Assembly: GCF_042683405.1 (NCBI RefSeq)
Contig: NZ_JBHUJS010000014.1
Span: forward strand, 251,425 to 315,424
DNA length: 64,000 nucleotides
Source of the DNA: Telluria sp042683405
GTDB taxonomy: Bacteria > Pseudomonadota > Gammaproteobacteria > Burkholderiales > Burkholderiaceae_D
Direction: 5' to 3'
In this document: piece by piece, positions 52,276 to 60,844 of the stretch
Layout: each line of letters begins with the position of its first letter
Numbering within the stretch: position 1 is the stretch's first letter
The notes under the pieces: model-generated
The model's database searches: none
What the model was told of the DNA's origin: nothing
What the model saw: the letters and a program-made list of their open reading frames with translations, nothing else
Program-made: the position numbers and the translations under genes

Positions 52276-53250
52276 CTAGTCGGCGTAGGCACCGGCCTTG
52301 GTGATGATCGGCTTCCAGCGCGCGATCTCGGCTTGCAGGTGCGCGCGCAGCGCTTCCGGCGTGGCGCGCGTGGCCGGCACGGGCTCCGTGCCCAGGTCGG
52401 CGAATCGTTTCACGACGGCCGGGTCCTTGAGCGCGGCGCGCAGCGCCCCGGCCAGCTGGTCCACGACCGGTTTGGGCGTGGACTTGGGCGCGTACATGCC
52501 GTGCCAGACCGCCACCTCGAAGCCGGGCAGGCCTGCTTCGTTCAGCGTCGGCAGGTTCGGCAGCGAAGGCACGCGCTTCCTGGTGGTCACGCCATAGGCC
52601 TTGATCTTGCCGCCCTTGATCTGGCTGGTGGTGTTGGTGGTCTGGTCGCACATGAAGTCGACCTGGCCGCCCAGCAGGTCGTTCATGGCCGGGCCCGTGC
52701 CTTTGTACGGGACGGTTGTGAGGTCGGTGCCGATGGCGGTCATGAACAGCATGCCGCACAGGTGCGAGGCCGAGCCGAGACCGGCGTTGGCGTAGGTGAC
52801 CTTGTCTTTGTTGGCCTTGACGTAGGCGAGGAATTCCTTGAAGTCGCGGGCCGGGAAATCCTTGCGCGCGACCAGCGTCATCGGCACGTCGGTCACCAGG
52901 CCGATCGGCTCGAAAGCGGCGACCGGATCGTAACTGAGCTTGCGGTACAGGCTGGGCGCGGTCGACTGTCCGATGTGGTGCAGGAAGATCGTGTAGCCGT
53001 CCGGCCTGGCCTTGGCCGCGCGCGCCGCGCCGATCGTACCGCCGGCGCCGCCGACGTTCTCGACGATGATCTGCTGCTTGAGCGTCTTGCCCATCGATTG
53101 CGCGAGCAGGCGCGCCACCGTGTCGGTCGGGCCGCCCGCCGCGAACGGCACGATCATGGTGATTGTCCTGTCAGGATAATTCTGGGCCTGGGCCATCGCG
53201 CTGGCGGCGAGGGCGAGGCAGGCAACGGAGCGCAAGAGTGCTGCTTTCAT
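52276..53250 (-). CDS. tctC: Bug/TctC-family periplasmic solute-binding protein
   Basis: Periplasmic binding protein of 324 residues with a Sec signal peptide (to about residue 24, AQAQN). YPDRTITMIVPFAAGGPTDT, VENVGGAGGTIGA, GLGSASHLCGMLFM and VPYKGTGPAMNDLLGG are Bug-family landmarks. Ligand likely a carboxylate (citrate, tricarballylate or an aromatic/dicarboxylate); the exact one cannot be read from sequence. ATG 53250 follows AGAAGG; ATG 53259 would leave no spacing. No two-component regulator (TctDE) is adjacent. Confidence 0.92.
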   Translation of the reverse strand: MKAALLRSVACLALAASAMAQAQNYPDRTITMIVPFAAGGPTDTVARLLAQSMGKTLKQQIIVENVGGAGGTIGAARAAKARPDGYTIFLHHIGQSTAPSLYRKLSYDPVAAFEPIGLVTDVPMTLVARKDFPARDFKEFLAYVKANKDKVTYANAGLGSASHLCGMLFMTAIGTDLTTVPYKGTGPAMNDLLGGQVDFMCDQTTNTTSQIKGGKIKAYGVTTRKRVPSLPNLPTLNEAGLPGFEVAVWHGMYAPKSTPKPVVDQLAGALRAALKDPAVVKRFADLGTEPVPATRATPEALRAHLQAEIARWKPIITKAGAYAD

Positions 53251-53418
53251 CGGGATCATCCTTCTCGCATTGATTAGTCGGGACCGGGCCGGCAGGCGCG
53301 GCCCAGAGAAAAACCAACAAGCTGCGTGGGTGAATACGCAGCTAAGGTTGTACCAGAAGCTTGTCGAAGATTCAACGCCGTTCGCGGCGCTGTCGCGGCA
53401 CGCCCACGGAACCCCCGT

Positions 53419-53943
53419 TCAGGCAGCCTGTTCCCTGTGAAGTGCGAGGCGCATCGGTTGCGACAGCAGCGGGGAGCCGTCGCCCAGGGGCTCCGGTTCG
53501 CCGTGGGGAAGGAAACCGGCGCGGGCGTACAGCCGTGCGGCCGGAGTGTCGCCGCAGGTCACGCCAAGCTGCACCACGCTGGCCTGCATGGACTGTGCCC
53601 AGGCGATCGCTTCGCGCAGCAGGGCGGATGCTACCCCGCAGCCACGGCTCTCCGGTGCCACCCACATCTGGAACAGGTTGACGAGCGCGGGCTGGGCCGT
53701 GTCTTGCCTGGCCCACAGCAGGCCGAGCGCTGCGCCATCGCGTTCGGCGACGAGGGGACAGTCCCGGCCGGAAACCGCTGCCGCCGACAGGCGGTCTTGC
53801 CAGTGGGTGGGCGGCAGCGCCTGTTCGGCTTCCCAGGTGCTGCCGAACGCATCCGGCGAGTCGGCGAGCGAACGCAGGCGGAGCTCGCGGTAGGCGGGCG
53901 CGTCGGCAGTTTCCAGTCGGCGGATCGTGAAGGCGGGTTCCAT
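53419..53943 (-). CDS. GNAT-family N-acetyltransferase
   Basis: 174-residue acetyltransferase: MEPAFTIRRLETADAPAYREL start, MWVAPESRGCGVASALL (acetyl-CoA loop R-G-C-G-V-A) and ARLYARAGFLPHG at the end. In its middle, SGRDCPLVAERD is encoded by a stretch containing the 12-base family A repeat core GGGGACAGTCCC (53754-53765). Substrate unknown. Convergent geometry is absent; it lies alone between tctC and frmA, divergent from the latter. Confidence 0.82.
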   Translation of the reverse strand: MEPAFTIRRLETADAPAYRELRLRSLADSPDAFGSTWEAEQALPPTHWQDRLSAAAVSGRDCPLVAERDGAALGLLWARQDTAQPALVNLFQMWVAPESRGCGVASALLREAIAWAQSMQASVVQLGVTCGDTPAARLYARAGFLPHGEPEPLGDGSPLLSQPMRLALHREQAA

Positions 53944-54048
53944 TGGCTGTCCTTGCTTGTCGGACCAGCTTACGCCACGGGCGGCAGTTCCCGCAAGGTC
54001 GGGAGAATATTGTTATGCTCTCGTCACCGCAACCGAACGAGGAAGAAC

Positions 54049-55155
54049 ATGAAGACCAAAGCAGCAGTTGCATGGCAGGCCGGCGCACCGCTCACCATCG
54101 AAGAGGTTGACCTGGACGGTCCGCGCGAAGGCGAGGTGCTGGTCGAACTCAAGGCCACGGGCATCTGCCACACCGACTACTACACGCTATCCGGAGCCGA
54201 TCCGGAAGGCATCTTCCCGGCCATCCTCGGCCACGAGGGCGCGGGCATCGTGGTCGACGTGGGACCCGGCGTGAAGACGCTGAAAAAAGACGATCATGTC
54301 ATTCCGCTGTACACGCCGGAATGCCGCGAATGCAAATTCTGCCTGTCGCGCAAGACCAACCTGTGCCAGAAGATCCGTGCCACCCAGGGCCGCGGCCTGA
54401 TGCCGGATGCGACCACGCGCTTCTCGCTGGGCGGCACGCCGCTGTTCCACTACATGGGCACGTCCACGTTCTCCAACTACATCGTGGTGCCCGAGATCGC
54501 GCTGGCGAAGATTCGGTCCGACGCGCCGTTCGACAAGGTCTGCTACATCGGCTGCGGCGTCACTACCGGCGTGGGCGCGGTGCTGTTCTCGGCCAAGGTC
54601 GAGGCGGGCGCGAACGTGGCCGTGTTCGGACTGGGCGGCATCGGCCTGAACGTGATCCAGGCGGCGCGCATGGTCGGCGCGGACAAGATCATCGGCATCG
54701 ACATCAACCCGGCGCGCCAGGAGATCGCGCGCAAGTTCGGCATGACGCACTTCATCAACCCCAACGAAACGGCGAACGTAGTGGACGACATCGTCCAGCT
54801 GACCGATGGCGGGGCCGACTACAGCTTCGAGTGCGTCGGCAACACGACGCTGATGCGGCAGGCGCTGGAATGCACCCACAAGGGCTGGGGACAGTCCTTC
54901 ATCATCGGCGTAGCGGCTGCCGGGCAGGAAATCTCGACCCGTCCGTTCCAGCTGGTCACGGGCAGGTCCTGGAAAGGCTCCGCGTTCGGCGGGGCGCGTG
55001 GCCGTACCGACGTGCCGAAGATCGTCGACTGGTACATGGACGGCAAGCTCAATATCGACGACCTGATCACCCACCGGCTGCCGCTCGAACGCATCAACGA
55101 AGGCTTCGACCTGATGAAGAGTGGCGAGTCGATCCGCTCGGTGGTGCTGTACTGA
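54049..55155 (+). CDS. frmA: S-(hydroxymethyl)glutathione dehydrogenase / class III alcohol dehydrogenase
   Basis: NAD-dependent, zinc-containing enzyme oxidising S-hydroxymethylglutathione to S-formylglutathione in formaldehyde detoxification. 368 residues, MDR fold: ATGICHTDYY and GHEGAGIVVDVG carry the catalytic-zinc ligands, CRECKFCLSRKTNLC the structural-zinc cysteines, and FGLGGIGLNVIQ the Rossmann loop. The class III residues of this family are visible in GLMPDATTRFS. The gene overlaps no other; fghA starts 10 bases after its stop. Confidence 0.95.
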   Translation: MKTKAAVAWQAGAPLTIEEVDLDGPREGEVLVELKATGICHTDYYTLSGADPEGIFPAILGHEGAGIVVDVGPGVKTLKKDDHVIPLYTPECRECKFCLSRKTNLCQKIRATQGRGLMPDATTRFSLGGTPLFHYMGTSTFSNYIVVPEIALAKIRSDAPFDKVCYIGCGVTTGVGAVLFSAKVEAGANVAVFGLGGIGLNVIQAARMVGADKIIGIDINPARQEIARKFGMTHFINPNETANVVDDIVQLTDGGADYSFECVGNTTLMRQALECTHKGWGQSFIIGVAAAGQEISTRPFQLVTGRSWKGSAFGGARGRTDVPKIVDWYMDGKLNIDDLITHRLPLERINEGFDLMKSGESIRSVVLY

Positions 55156-55165
55156 AGAGGGCGCG

Positions 55166-55993
55166 ATGGAACTGATCAGCGAACATGCCTGCTTCGGCGG
55201 CGTGCAGCGGTTCTACCGCCACGACTCCGCCGCGATCGGCCTGCCGATGCGCTTCTCGATCTACCTGCCGCCGCAGGCTTCGACAGGCAAGGTGCAGGCG
55301 GTGATGTACCTGGCCGGGCTGACCTGCACCGAAGAGACCTTCATGATCAAGGCCGGCGCACAGCGCGTGGCCGCGCAGCTCGGGCAGATCCTGGTCGCGC
55401 CGGACACCAGCCCGCGCGGCGCCGGGGTGCCGGGCGAGGCCGACAGCTGGGACCTCGGCGTGGGCGCCGGCTTCTACGCCGATGCGACGGCCGAGCCCTG
55501 GCGCGCGCACTACCGGATGCACAGCTACCTCCTGGAGTTGCACCAGCTGGTGCTGGACGAATTCCCCGTCGATGCGGCGCGCTTTGGCATCATGGGCCAT
55601 TCGATGGGCGGGCACGGAGCGCTCGTCATGGCGCTGCGCCACCCGCAACTGTTCTCGTCCGTTTCGGCGTTCGCGCCCATCTGCGCGCCCAGCCAGGCGC
55701 CGTGGGGCATCAAGGCATTCTCGGCTTATCTGGGCGAGGACCGCGCGCAATGGACCCAGTACGACGCCACCGCGCTGATGGCGAACAGCCGCATCCCGTT
55801 TCCGCGCGGGATCCTGGTCGACCAGGGATTGTCGGACAAATTCCTGGAGAGCCAGCTGCACCCGCACCTGTTCGAAGCCGCGTGCGAACAGGCGCACCAG
55901 CCGCTCACGCTGCGCCGCCACGAGGGCTACGATCACGGCTATTACTTCATCTCGACCTTCATCGAAGAGCACCTTCGATTCCACAACCGGTAG
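55166..55993 (+). CDS. fghA: S-formylglutathione hydrolase
   Basis: Esterase-D-family hydrolase converting S-formylglutathione to formate and glutathione; 275 residues. YLAGLTCTEETFMIKAGAQR is the family oxyanion segment, GHSMGGHG holds the nucleophile Ser, and HEGYDHGYYFISTFIEEH the His of the triad. ATG 55166 follows GAAGAGGG. It completes the pathway begun by FrmA; no frmR repressor is visible nearby. Confidence 0.94.
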   Translation: MELISEHACFGGVQRFYRHDSAAIGLPMRFSIYLPPQASTGKVQAVMYLAGLTCTEETFMIKAGAQRVAAQLGQILVAPDTSPRGAGVPGEADSWDLGVGAGFYADATAEPWRAHYRMHSYLLELHQLVLDEFPVDAARFGIMGHSMGGHGALVMALRHPQLFSSVSAFAPICAPSQAPWGIKAFSAYLGEDRAQWTQYDATALMANSRIPFPRGILVDQGLSDKFLESQLHPHLFEAACEQAHQPLTLRRHEGYDHGYYFISTFIEEHLRFHNR

Positions 55994-56036
55994 GCGGTCC
56001 GCAGACGATACCGCCAACGCATTGGGAGGACACTTC

Positions 56037-56768
56037 ATGACACCGATGAAAGCCATTGTGACCGGCCACACCAGGGGACTGGGCGAAGCCATCGCACGCG
56101 ACCTGATGTGGCGCGGCATCCCGGTGCTGGGCATTGCGCGCGGCCAGGCGGACGCGTTGCAGGCGGCGTTTCCGGACCTGCTCACCCAGGCTGCACTGGA
56201 CCTCGGGCGGCCGGACGCGCTGCGCGACTGGCTGCTCACGGACGACCTGCGCGATTTCCTGGACGGGTGTTCGCTGGCTCTGCTGGTCAATAACGCGGGT
56301 ACGGTGCAGCCGGTCGGACCGCCGCAAGACCAGGACCCTGCCGATGTGGCGCTGGCCGTCGGCCTGAACGTGACTGCGCCGCTCATGCTGTCGGCCGCGC
56401 TGGCCCGGCTGCAGCAGGCCGCCGCCTGCCGCATCCTGCACATCTCCAGCGGCGCGGGCCGCAACGCCTATCAGGGCTGGAGCGTGTATTGCGCCACCAA
56501 GGCAGCGCTCGACCATCATGCGCGCACGGTGGCGCTCGACGGCCACGCCGGCCTGCGGATCAGCAGCCTGGCGCCAGGCATCGTCGACACCGACATGCAG
56601 GCGGAAATCCGCGCGACGCCCGAGGAACGCTTCCCGCTGCGCTCGCGCTTCGTCGAACTGAAACAGGCAGGAGAGCTCGTCGCACCGTCCGAATGCGCGA
56701 CCCATGTGGTGAACTATCTTCTCGGCCCGTCGTTCGGCGCACACGCGGTGGACGACCTGCGCGACTAA
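56037..56768 (+). CDS. Short-chain dehydrogenase/reductase
   Basis: SDR of 243 residues. TGHTRGLGEAIARD is the cofactor loop (G-x3-GLG type), NNAG follows, and the active site is Ser in HISSGAG with YCATK. Sequence style is like bacterial sepiapterin-reductase/benzil-reductase-like SDRs. ATG 56037 follows GGGAGGA; a TTG at 56022 would add five residues. It follows fghA by 43 bases and may belong to the same transcript. Confidence 0.82.
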   Translation: MTPMKAIVTGHTRGLGEAIARDLMWRGIPVLGIARGQADALQAAFPDLLTQAALDLGRPDALRDWLLTDDLRDFLDGCSLALLVNNAGTVQPVGPPQDQDPADVALAVGLNVTAPLMLSAALARLQQAAACRILHISSGAGRNAYQGWSVYCATKAALDHHARTVALDGHAGLRISSLAPGIVDTDMQAEIRATPEERFPLRSRFVELKQAGELVAPSECATHVVNYLLGPSFGAHAVDDLRD

Positions 56769-56838
56769 GCATGTTCCTGCCCCTGTACCGATCAAGTAAG
56801 ATGGCGGTCCAGAAAACAATAAATGGGGTGGTGAAGAG

Positions 56839-57231
56839 ATGGGATTCGAGTTCAACCTGCTGGCAGTCGTGCTGGCTGCCGTATCGAGCTTCATGCTGGG
56901 CGGGCTGTGGTATTCGCCGGTGCTGTTCGGCCGCGCGTGGAACGAGGAAAACGGCGGCGTGCCGACGGCCGGGCATCCGGCCAAGGTATTCGGCGTCAGC
57001 TTCGTGTTCTCGCTGGTCGCGGCACTGGCGTTTGCTTCGCTGCTGGGCCCCGCGCCCGCGCTGGCGCACGCGCTGGGAATGGGCCTGCTGGTCGGTTTCG
57101 CCTGCGTGGCGGCGAGCTTCGGTATCAACTACCAGTTCGCCAACCGTTCGTTCAAGCTGTGGCTGATCGACGGCGGCTACCATACCGCGCAGTTCCTGCT
57201 GTTCGGCCTTGTGCTGGGACTCTGGCACTGA
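56839..57231 (+). CDS. DUF1761 membrane protein
   Basis: Four-helix inner-membrane protein of 130 residues. SFMLGGLWYSPVLFGRAWN and the C-terminal LIDGGYHTAQFLLFGLVLG are typical of DUF1761. Function unknown. It lies between the formaldehyde-detoxification genes and the GGDEF gene, with its own 70-base leader containing an AGAGATG start context. Confidence 0.83.
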   Translation: MGFEFNLLAVVLAAVSSFMLGGLWYSPVLFGRAWNEENGGVPTAGHPAKVFGVSFVFSLVAALAFASLLGPAPALAHALGMGLLVGFACVAASFGINYQFANRSFKLWLIDGGYHTAQFLLFGLVLGLWH

Positions 57232-57360
57232 CGCCATCCGCGGTCCCGGCAGGGCAGGCATTATGTTCCCTGCCGGATCGCTCTCGTGTTCAATTGAAAT
57301 GTATTGTTGGCCGGATCGCGTCCCGATTACTATATTCCTCGTAATCTTTCCGGGAACGTC

Positions 57361-58464
57361 ATGTCAACCAAGGTGGAACGCCCGCGCGGCAAGATCACGC
57401 CGCAGGACAGGATCAGGCGCATGCTGGGCTACTGGGCGTCCAACGCGGTCCTGTACATCATCTGCATCGGACTCGTTCTCGACGAAATCGTCAGCGGCAC
57501 CCTCGCGCTGGCGCCCGGCATCGGGGTCATCGCGTTCGCCGTGGCACACCTGGCCATTTTCTATGTGCTGATCAGGCGCTCGCCGTACAGCGGCATCCCG
57601 CACTGGAAGCTGGCATGGGCGCAGGGCTTCCTGGCGGTGAGCTTCCTGTTGATCCTGTATGCGCTGCTCCCTTCGGTCCACGCCAACCTGCTGATCGGCC
57701 TGCCGGTGATCGTGGTATTCCTGGCGTTTCCGCTGCGGCCGCGCCAGACGATCGCGCTCAGCGCCTTCGCCATCATTGGACTGGTCGCCACCGCTGCGAC
57801 GATTCACCTGCTCGATCCGGCCGCATTCCCGCTGCGCTCCGAGATCGTGAATGTCATCATCGCGTCCGCCGCCGTGATTGCGGTGACGCTCATCACGCGC
57901 GACCTGCATGCCTTGCGCCAGCGCCTGCGCGGGCAGGCCGACAACCTGATTAGCGCGCTGGCGCGCATCGAGACGCTGGCCACCACCGATGAACTGACCG
58001 CGCTGTCGAACCGTCGCCACATGCACGAACTGCTGGACCAGGAAGAGCGCCGCAGTAGCGGGGACCACCGTCCCACCTCGATCGCGCTGATCGACATCGA
58101 CCATTTCAAGCAGATCAACGACCGCTTCGGCCATGCCGGGGGCGATGCGGCACTGCGTGCGCTGTCGCGCGAGGTCAGGCGCTTCCTGCGCGAAGACGAT
58201 ACCCTGGCGCGCTGGGGTGGGGAGGAGTTCCTGATGCTGATGCCCGACACCATGCTGGCCGACGCGATGAAGGTGGTGGAGCGCATGCTGGACGGGGTGC
58301 GCAAGCTGGTGCTGGACGACGCGGGCTATCCGTTCAAGCTGACCTTCTCGGCCGGCGTGGTCGAGTGCCGCCCCGACGAGCGCTTCGCCGAGGCGATCCG
58401 CCGCTCGGACCTGGCGATGTACGAAGCCAAGGCGCGCGGCCGCGACATCGTCGTGGCCGGCTAG
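57361..58464 (+). CDS. Membrane-anchored diguanylate cyclase
   Basis: Synthesises c-di-GMP from two GTP. 367 residues: a membrane sensor of about five or six helices (about 25-180) whose composition resembles MASE2-type modules, a short coiled linker, and a C-terminal GGDEF domain with GGEEF at 286-290 and an intact inhibitory RxxD site (REDD) upstream. ATG 57361 starts the protein; a longer frame begins 19 codons earlier in the leader. Convergent with the TonB receptor gene. Confidence 0.9.
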   Translation: MSTKVERPRGKITPQDRIRRMLGYWASNAVLYIICIGLVLDEIVSGTLALAPGIGVIAFAVAHLAIFYVLIRRSPYSGIPHWKLAWAQGFLAVSFLLILYALLPSVHANLLIGLPVIVVFLAFPLRPRQTIALSAFAIIGLVATAATIHLLDPAAFPLRSEIVNVIIASAAVIAVTLITRDLHALRQRLRGQADNLISALARIETLATTDELTALSNRRHMHELLDQEERRSSGDHRPTSIALIDIDHFKQINDRFGHAGGDAALRALSREVRRFLREDDTLARWGGEEFLMLMPDTMLADAMKVVERMLDGVRKLVLDDAGYPFKLTFSAGVVECRPDERFAEAIRRSDLAMYEAKARGRDIVVAG

Positions 58465-58508
58465 GAAGGGCGCCGCCGGCGCCGGGGAACTGCCGTTGGC
58501 CGCATAGT

Positions 58509-58532
58509 CCGGCCCGCGCGGAGGCGGGCCGG
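58509..58532. terminator. Strong GC hairpin between convergent genes
   Basis: CCGGCCCGC (58509-58517) pairs with GCGGGCCGG (58524-58532) across six bases. No T-tract on either side, so termination would depend on the hairpin itself or Rho; it is placed where the GGDEF and TonB-receptor transcripts meet. Confidence 0.4.
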
Positions 58533-58540
58533 GGCGGCAA

Positions 58541-60673
58541 TCAGAAGTGGTACGACCAGTTGACCGTGAAGGTACGGCCGCGGCCGGCGAAGGTGTTGAT
58601 CGTCTTGTCCAGCGTCGACGACTGCGAGTAGTAGCCGATGTACTGGCGGTCGAACAGGTTCTCGATGCCCACGCCGAACTGGCCGTAGCGGGTGTCGAAG
58701 CTGGCGATCGCGTCGGCCACGGTGTAGCCGTTGAAGTGCTCTTCCAGGTTGGACGCGCCGGCGAAGCGGCCCTCGTTGATGTCGCGGTCGGCCAGGTGGG
58801 TGGCCTGCACGCGCAGGTTGGAGCGCGGTGCGAACTGCCAGTTCGCGCCCAGCACGGCCTTGTCCGGGCCCTGGTTGCGTGCGCCCAGCGCCACGTCCAG
58901 CGGCGTGCCTTGTGCGATCGCGGTCTTGCCGCGCGTGGTGGCGTAGCTGCCGAAGGCGGACAGCGCGCGCGACAGCCTGACCTCGCCCGACACCTCCCAG
59001 CCCTTCACATGGGTCGGCACGCGGTCCACGTGGCCGATGCCGTTCACCACGCGGATCACGCTGCCCACGTCCGAACGCGAATCGTAGTAGGACGCGCCCA
59101 CGTTGCCCCAGGCGCCGCGCCAGGTCGCGCCGACCTCGTTGTTGCGGGTGACGACCGGCTCCAGCGCGATCAGGCTGGGGACCGACTGGTTGGGGCGGTT
59201 GATGCCGCGCAGGACCAGGCCCGCGTCCGGCAGGCCGAAGCCTTCCGAGCTCGATGCGAATACCGACCAGCCGCCGCCGACGCGCCAGACCACGCCCAGG
59301 TTGGACACGGTCTCGGCGAACGAGGTCGAACCGCCCTTGACCAGCGTGTTGTTGTAGGCCGCCAGGGTGGTGTAGGTGTCGACGTTCAGTTCAGCGAACT
59401 CGCGGCGCAGGCCGCCGCGCACGGTGAACGCGCCGAACTCGTATTCGAGCTGGGCGAACGGCGCGGTGGAGGTGAATTCCAGCGGCGGCACCCAGGTGCG
59501 GTCGGTGATCGCGAGGCGCTGGCGCGTGTTGTCGTGCAGGTAGTCCACGCCGACGGTCGCTTCCAGGCCTTCCACCAGGGTATCCGGACGCACGTAGGTG
59601 ACCTTGGCTCCGCGCTTGTCGGCCACGATCTCGGACTGGTCGTACAGCGTGCCGACCGGCGCGAGGCGCACGTCCTGGAAGGTGCTGGACGTGGCCGCGC
59701 CGTACAGCGCGGTGAAGTCCTGCTTGAACAGCTGGGTCGACAGCGCGCCGCCGCCCAGGCTGGCGTGGCGGTAGTCCAGGCTGATCGCGCGCGCCTCGTT
59801 GCGCGGCGGCGTGCCGGGCGGGGTGCCGCGCTCGGACGAGGTCGGGATGCCGGCTGCCAGGTTGGCGCGCACGGTGCGGTAGTCGCCGTCGCCTTCCAGC
59901 TCGAAGCGGTTGACGGACAGCTGCACGCGCTGGTCGCCGAAGTCCTTGCCAAGCTTGAAGAACACGTCGTTGCCGCGGCTGTCCATGGTGTCGCCCTGGA
60001 CCGTGTCCAGTCCGAGCGGGCGGCCCTCGCCGTCGTAGCCCATGCCGCGCCGCTGCACGCCCGCGTAGGCGAACAGGTCGAACGCTTCGGTCTTGTGCGA
60101 GACCGTGTAGCCGGTCTTCCAGTCGATGCTGTCGCTCTCGAACTGGGTGGTGGCGCGCACGTGCACCGAGCTGGTGGTGCCCATCTTGCGCGGCGACTTG
60201 GTGATGTAGTTGATGATGCCGCCGGTCGCGCCCATGCCCTGGATCGCCGAGGCGCCGTTGATCACTTCCACGCGTTCGATGATCGCGCTGTCGGCGAAGT
60301 AGCCTTCACGCGCGCCGTTGCGCAGCGGGTTCGATTGCGGGATCCCGTCCAGCAGGATCAGCGGCTGGCGGCCGCGCAGCGATTCGCCCTGCGAGGTCAG
60401 CTTCTGGCGGCTGGGCGCGTAGCCCGGCACGTAGATCGCCAGCGCGGCCGAAGGATCGTCGGCCAGCGCATATTGGGTGGACAGCTCGCGCTGGGAAATC
60501 ACCGACACTGCACCCGGGATCTTCTCCACCGCCTTGCTGGCGCGGGTCGCGGTAATCACCACCTCGGACTGGCCTTCGTTGGCGGGCGCGGCTTCCTGCG
60601 CGCCGGCGCTGGCCGCGCCCAGGGTGGCACAGGCGAGCGCGACGGAGCGGGCGAGAGGGGAGAGCTGGATCAT
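58541..60673 (-). CDS. TonB-dependent receptor, probably Fur-regulated
   Basis: Outer-membrane receptor of 710 residues from ATG 60673. Signal peptide to about residue 25 (AGAQE), a TonB-box-like segment SEVVITATR, a plug with AVSVISQREL, PLILLDGIPQ and ERVEVINGASAIQGMGATGG, and a C-terminal GIENLFDRQYIGYYSQ and final VNWSYHF (terminal Phe typical of OMPs). A near-consensus Fur box lies 37 bases upstream, pointing to ferric-siderophore uptake. The ligand is not determined. Confidence 0.9.
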   Translation of the reverse strand: MIQLSPLARSVALACATLGAASAGAQEAAPANEGQSEVVITATRASKAVEKIPGAVSVISQRELSTQYALADDPSAALAIYVPGYAPSRQKLTSQGESLRGRQPLILLDGIPQSNPLRNGAREGYFADSAIIERVEVINGASAIQGMGATGGIINYITKSPRKMGTTSSVHVRATTQFESDSIDWKTGYTVSHKTEAFDLFAYAGVQRRGMGYDGEGRPLGLDTVQGDTMDSRGNDVFFKLGKDFGDQRVQLSVNRFELEGDGDYRTVRANLAAGIPTSSERGTPPGTPPRNEARAISLDYRHASLGGGALSTQLFKQDFTALYGAATSSTFQDVRLAPVGTLYDQSEIVADKRGAKVTYVRPDTLVEGLEATVGVDYLHDNTRQRLAITDRTWVPPLEFTSTAPFAQLEYEFGAFTVRGGLRREFAELNVDTYTTLAAYNNTLVKGGSTSFAETVSNLGVVWRVGGGWSVFASSSEGFGLPDAGLVLRGINRPNQSVPSLIALEPVVTRNNEVGATWRGAWGNVGASYYDSRSDVGSVIRVVNGIGHVDRVPTHVKGWEVSGEVRLSRALSAFGSYATTRGKTAIAQGTPLDVALGARNQGPDKAVLGANWQFAPRSNLRVQATHLADRDINEGRFAGASNLEEHFNGYTVADAIASFDTRYGQFGVGIENLFDRQYIGYYSQSSTLDKTINTFAGRGRTFTVNWSYHF

Positions 60674-60709
60674 GACGGACTTTCTGGGCAATAAGTGAAT
60701 ACAGATAGT

Positions 60710-60728
60710 AATGATAACGATTCTCATT
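60710..60728 (-). promoter_or_regulatory. Fur box upstream of the TonB-dependent receptor
   Basis: On the minus strand it reads AATGAGAATCGTTATCATT, a 19-bp inverted repeat close to the classical Fur site. Confidence 0.8.
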
Positions 60729-60844
60729 CACGGAGGCAAGAGTATTTTTCTTGGCGGTAATGGAGAAAACAAAGCGAGGAAGCACACCGAAGGCCCGGGC
60801 GCGGTCGGCTATACTCGCAGGGTTGACGTTCGTACAGGTATTCG

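Noticed and set aside
58547..60694. Plus-strand open frame of 715 codons opposite the TonB-dependent receptor
   Set aside because: Shadow of a highly GC-biased gene; the minus-strand product has plug and barrel motifs and a Fur box.
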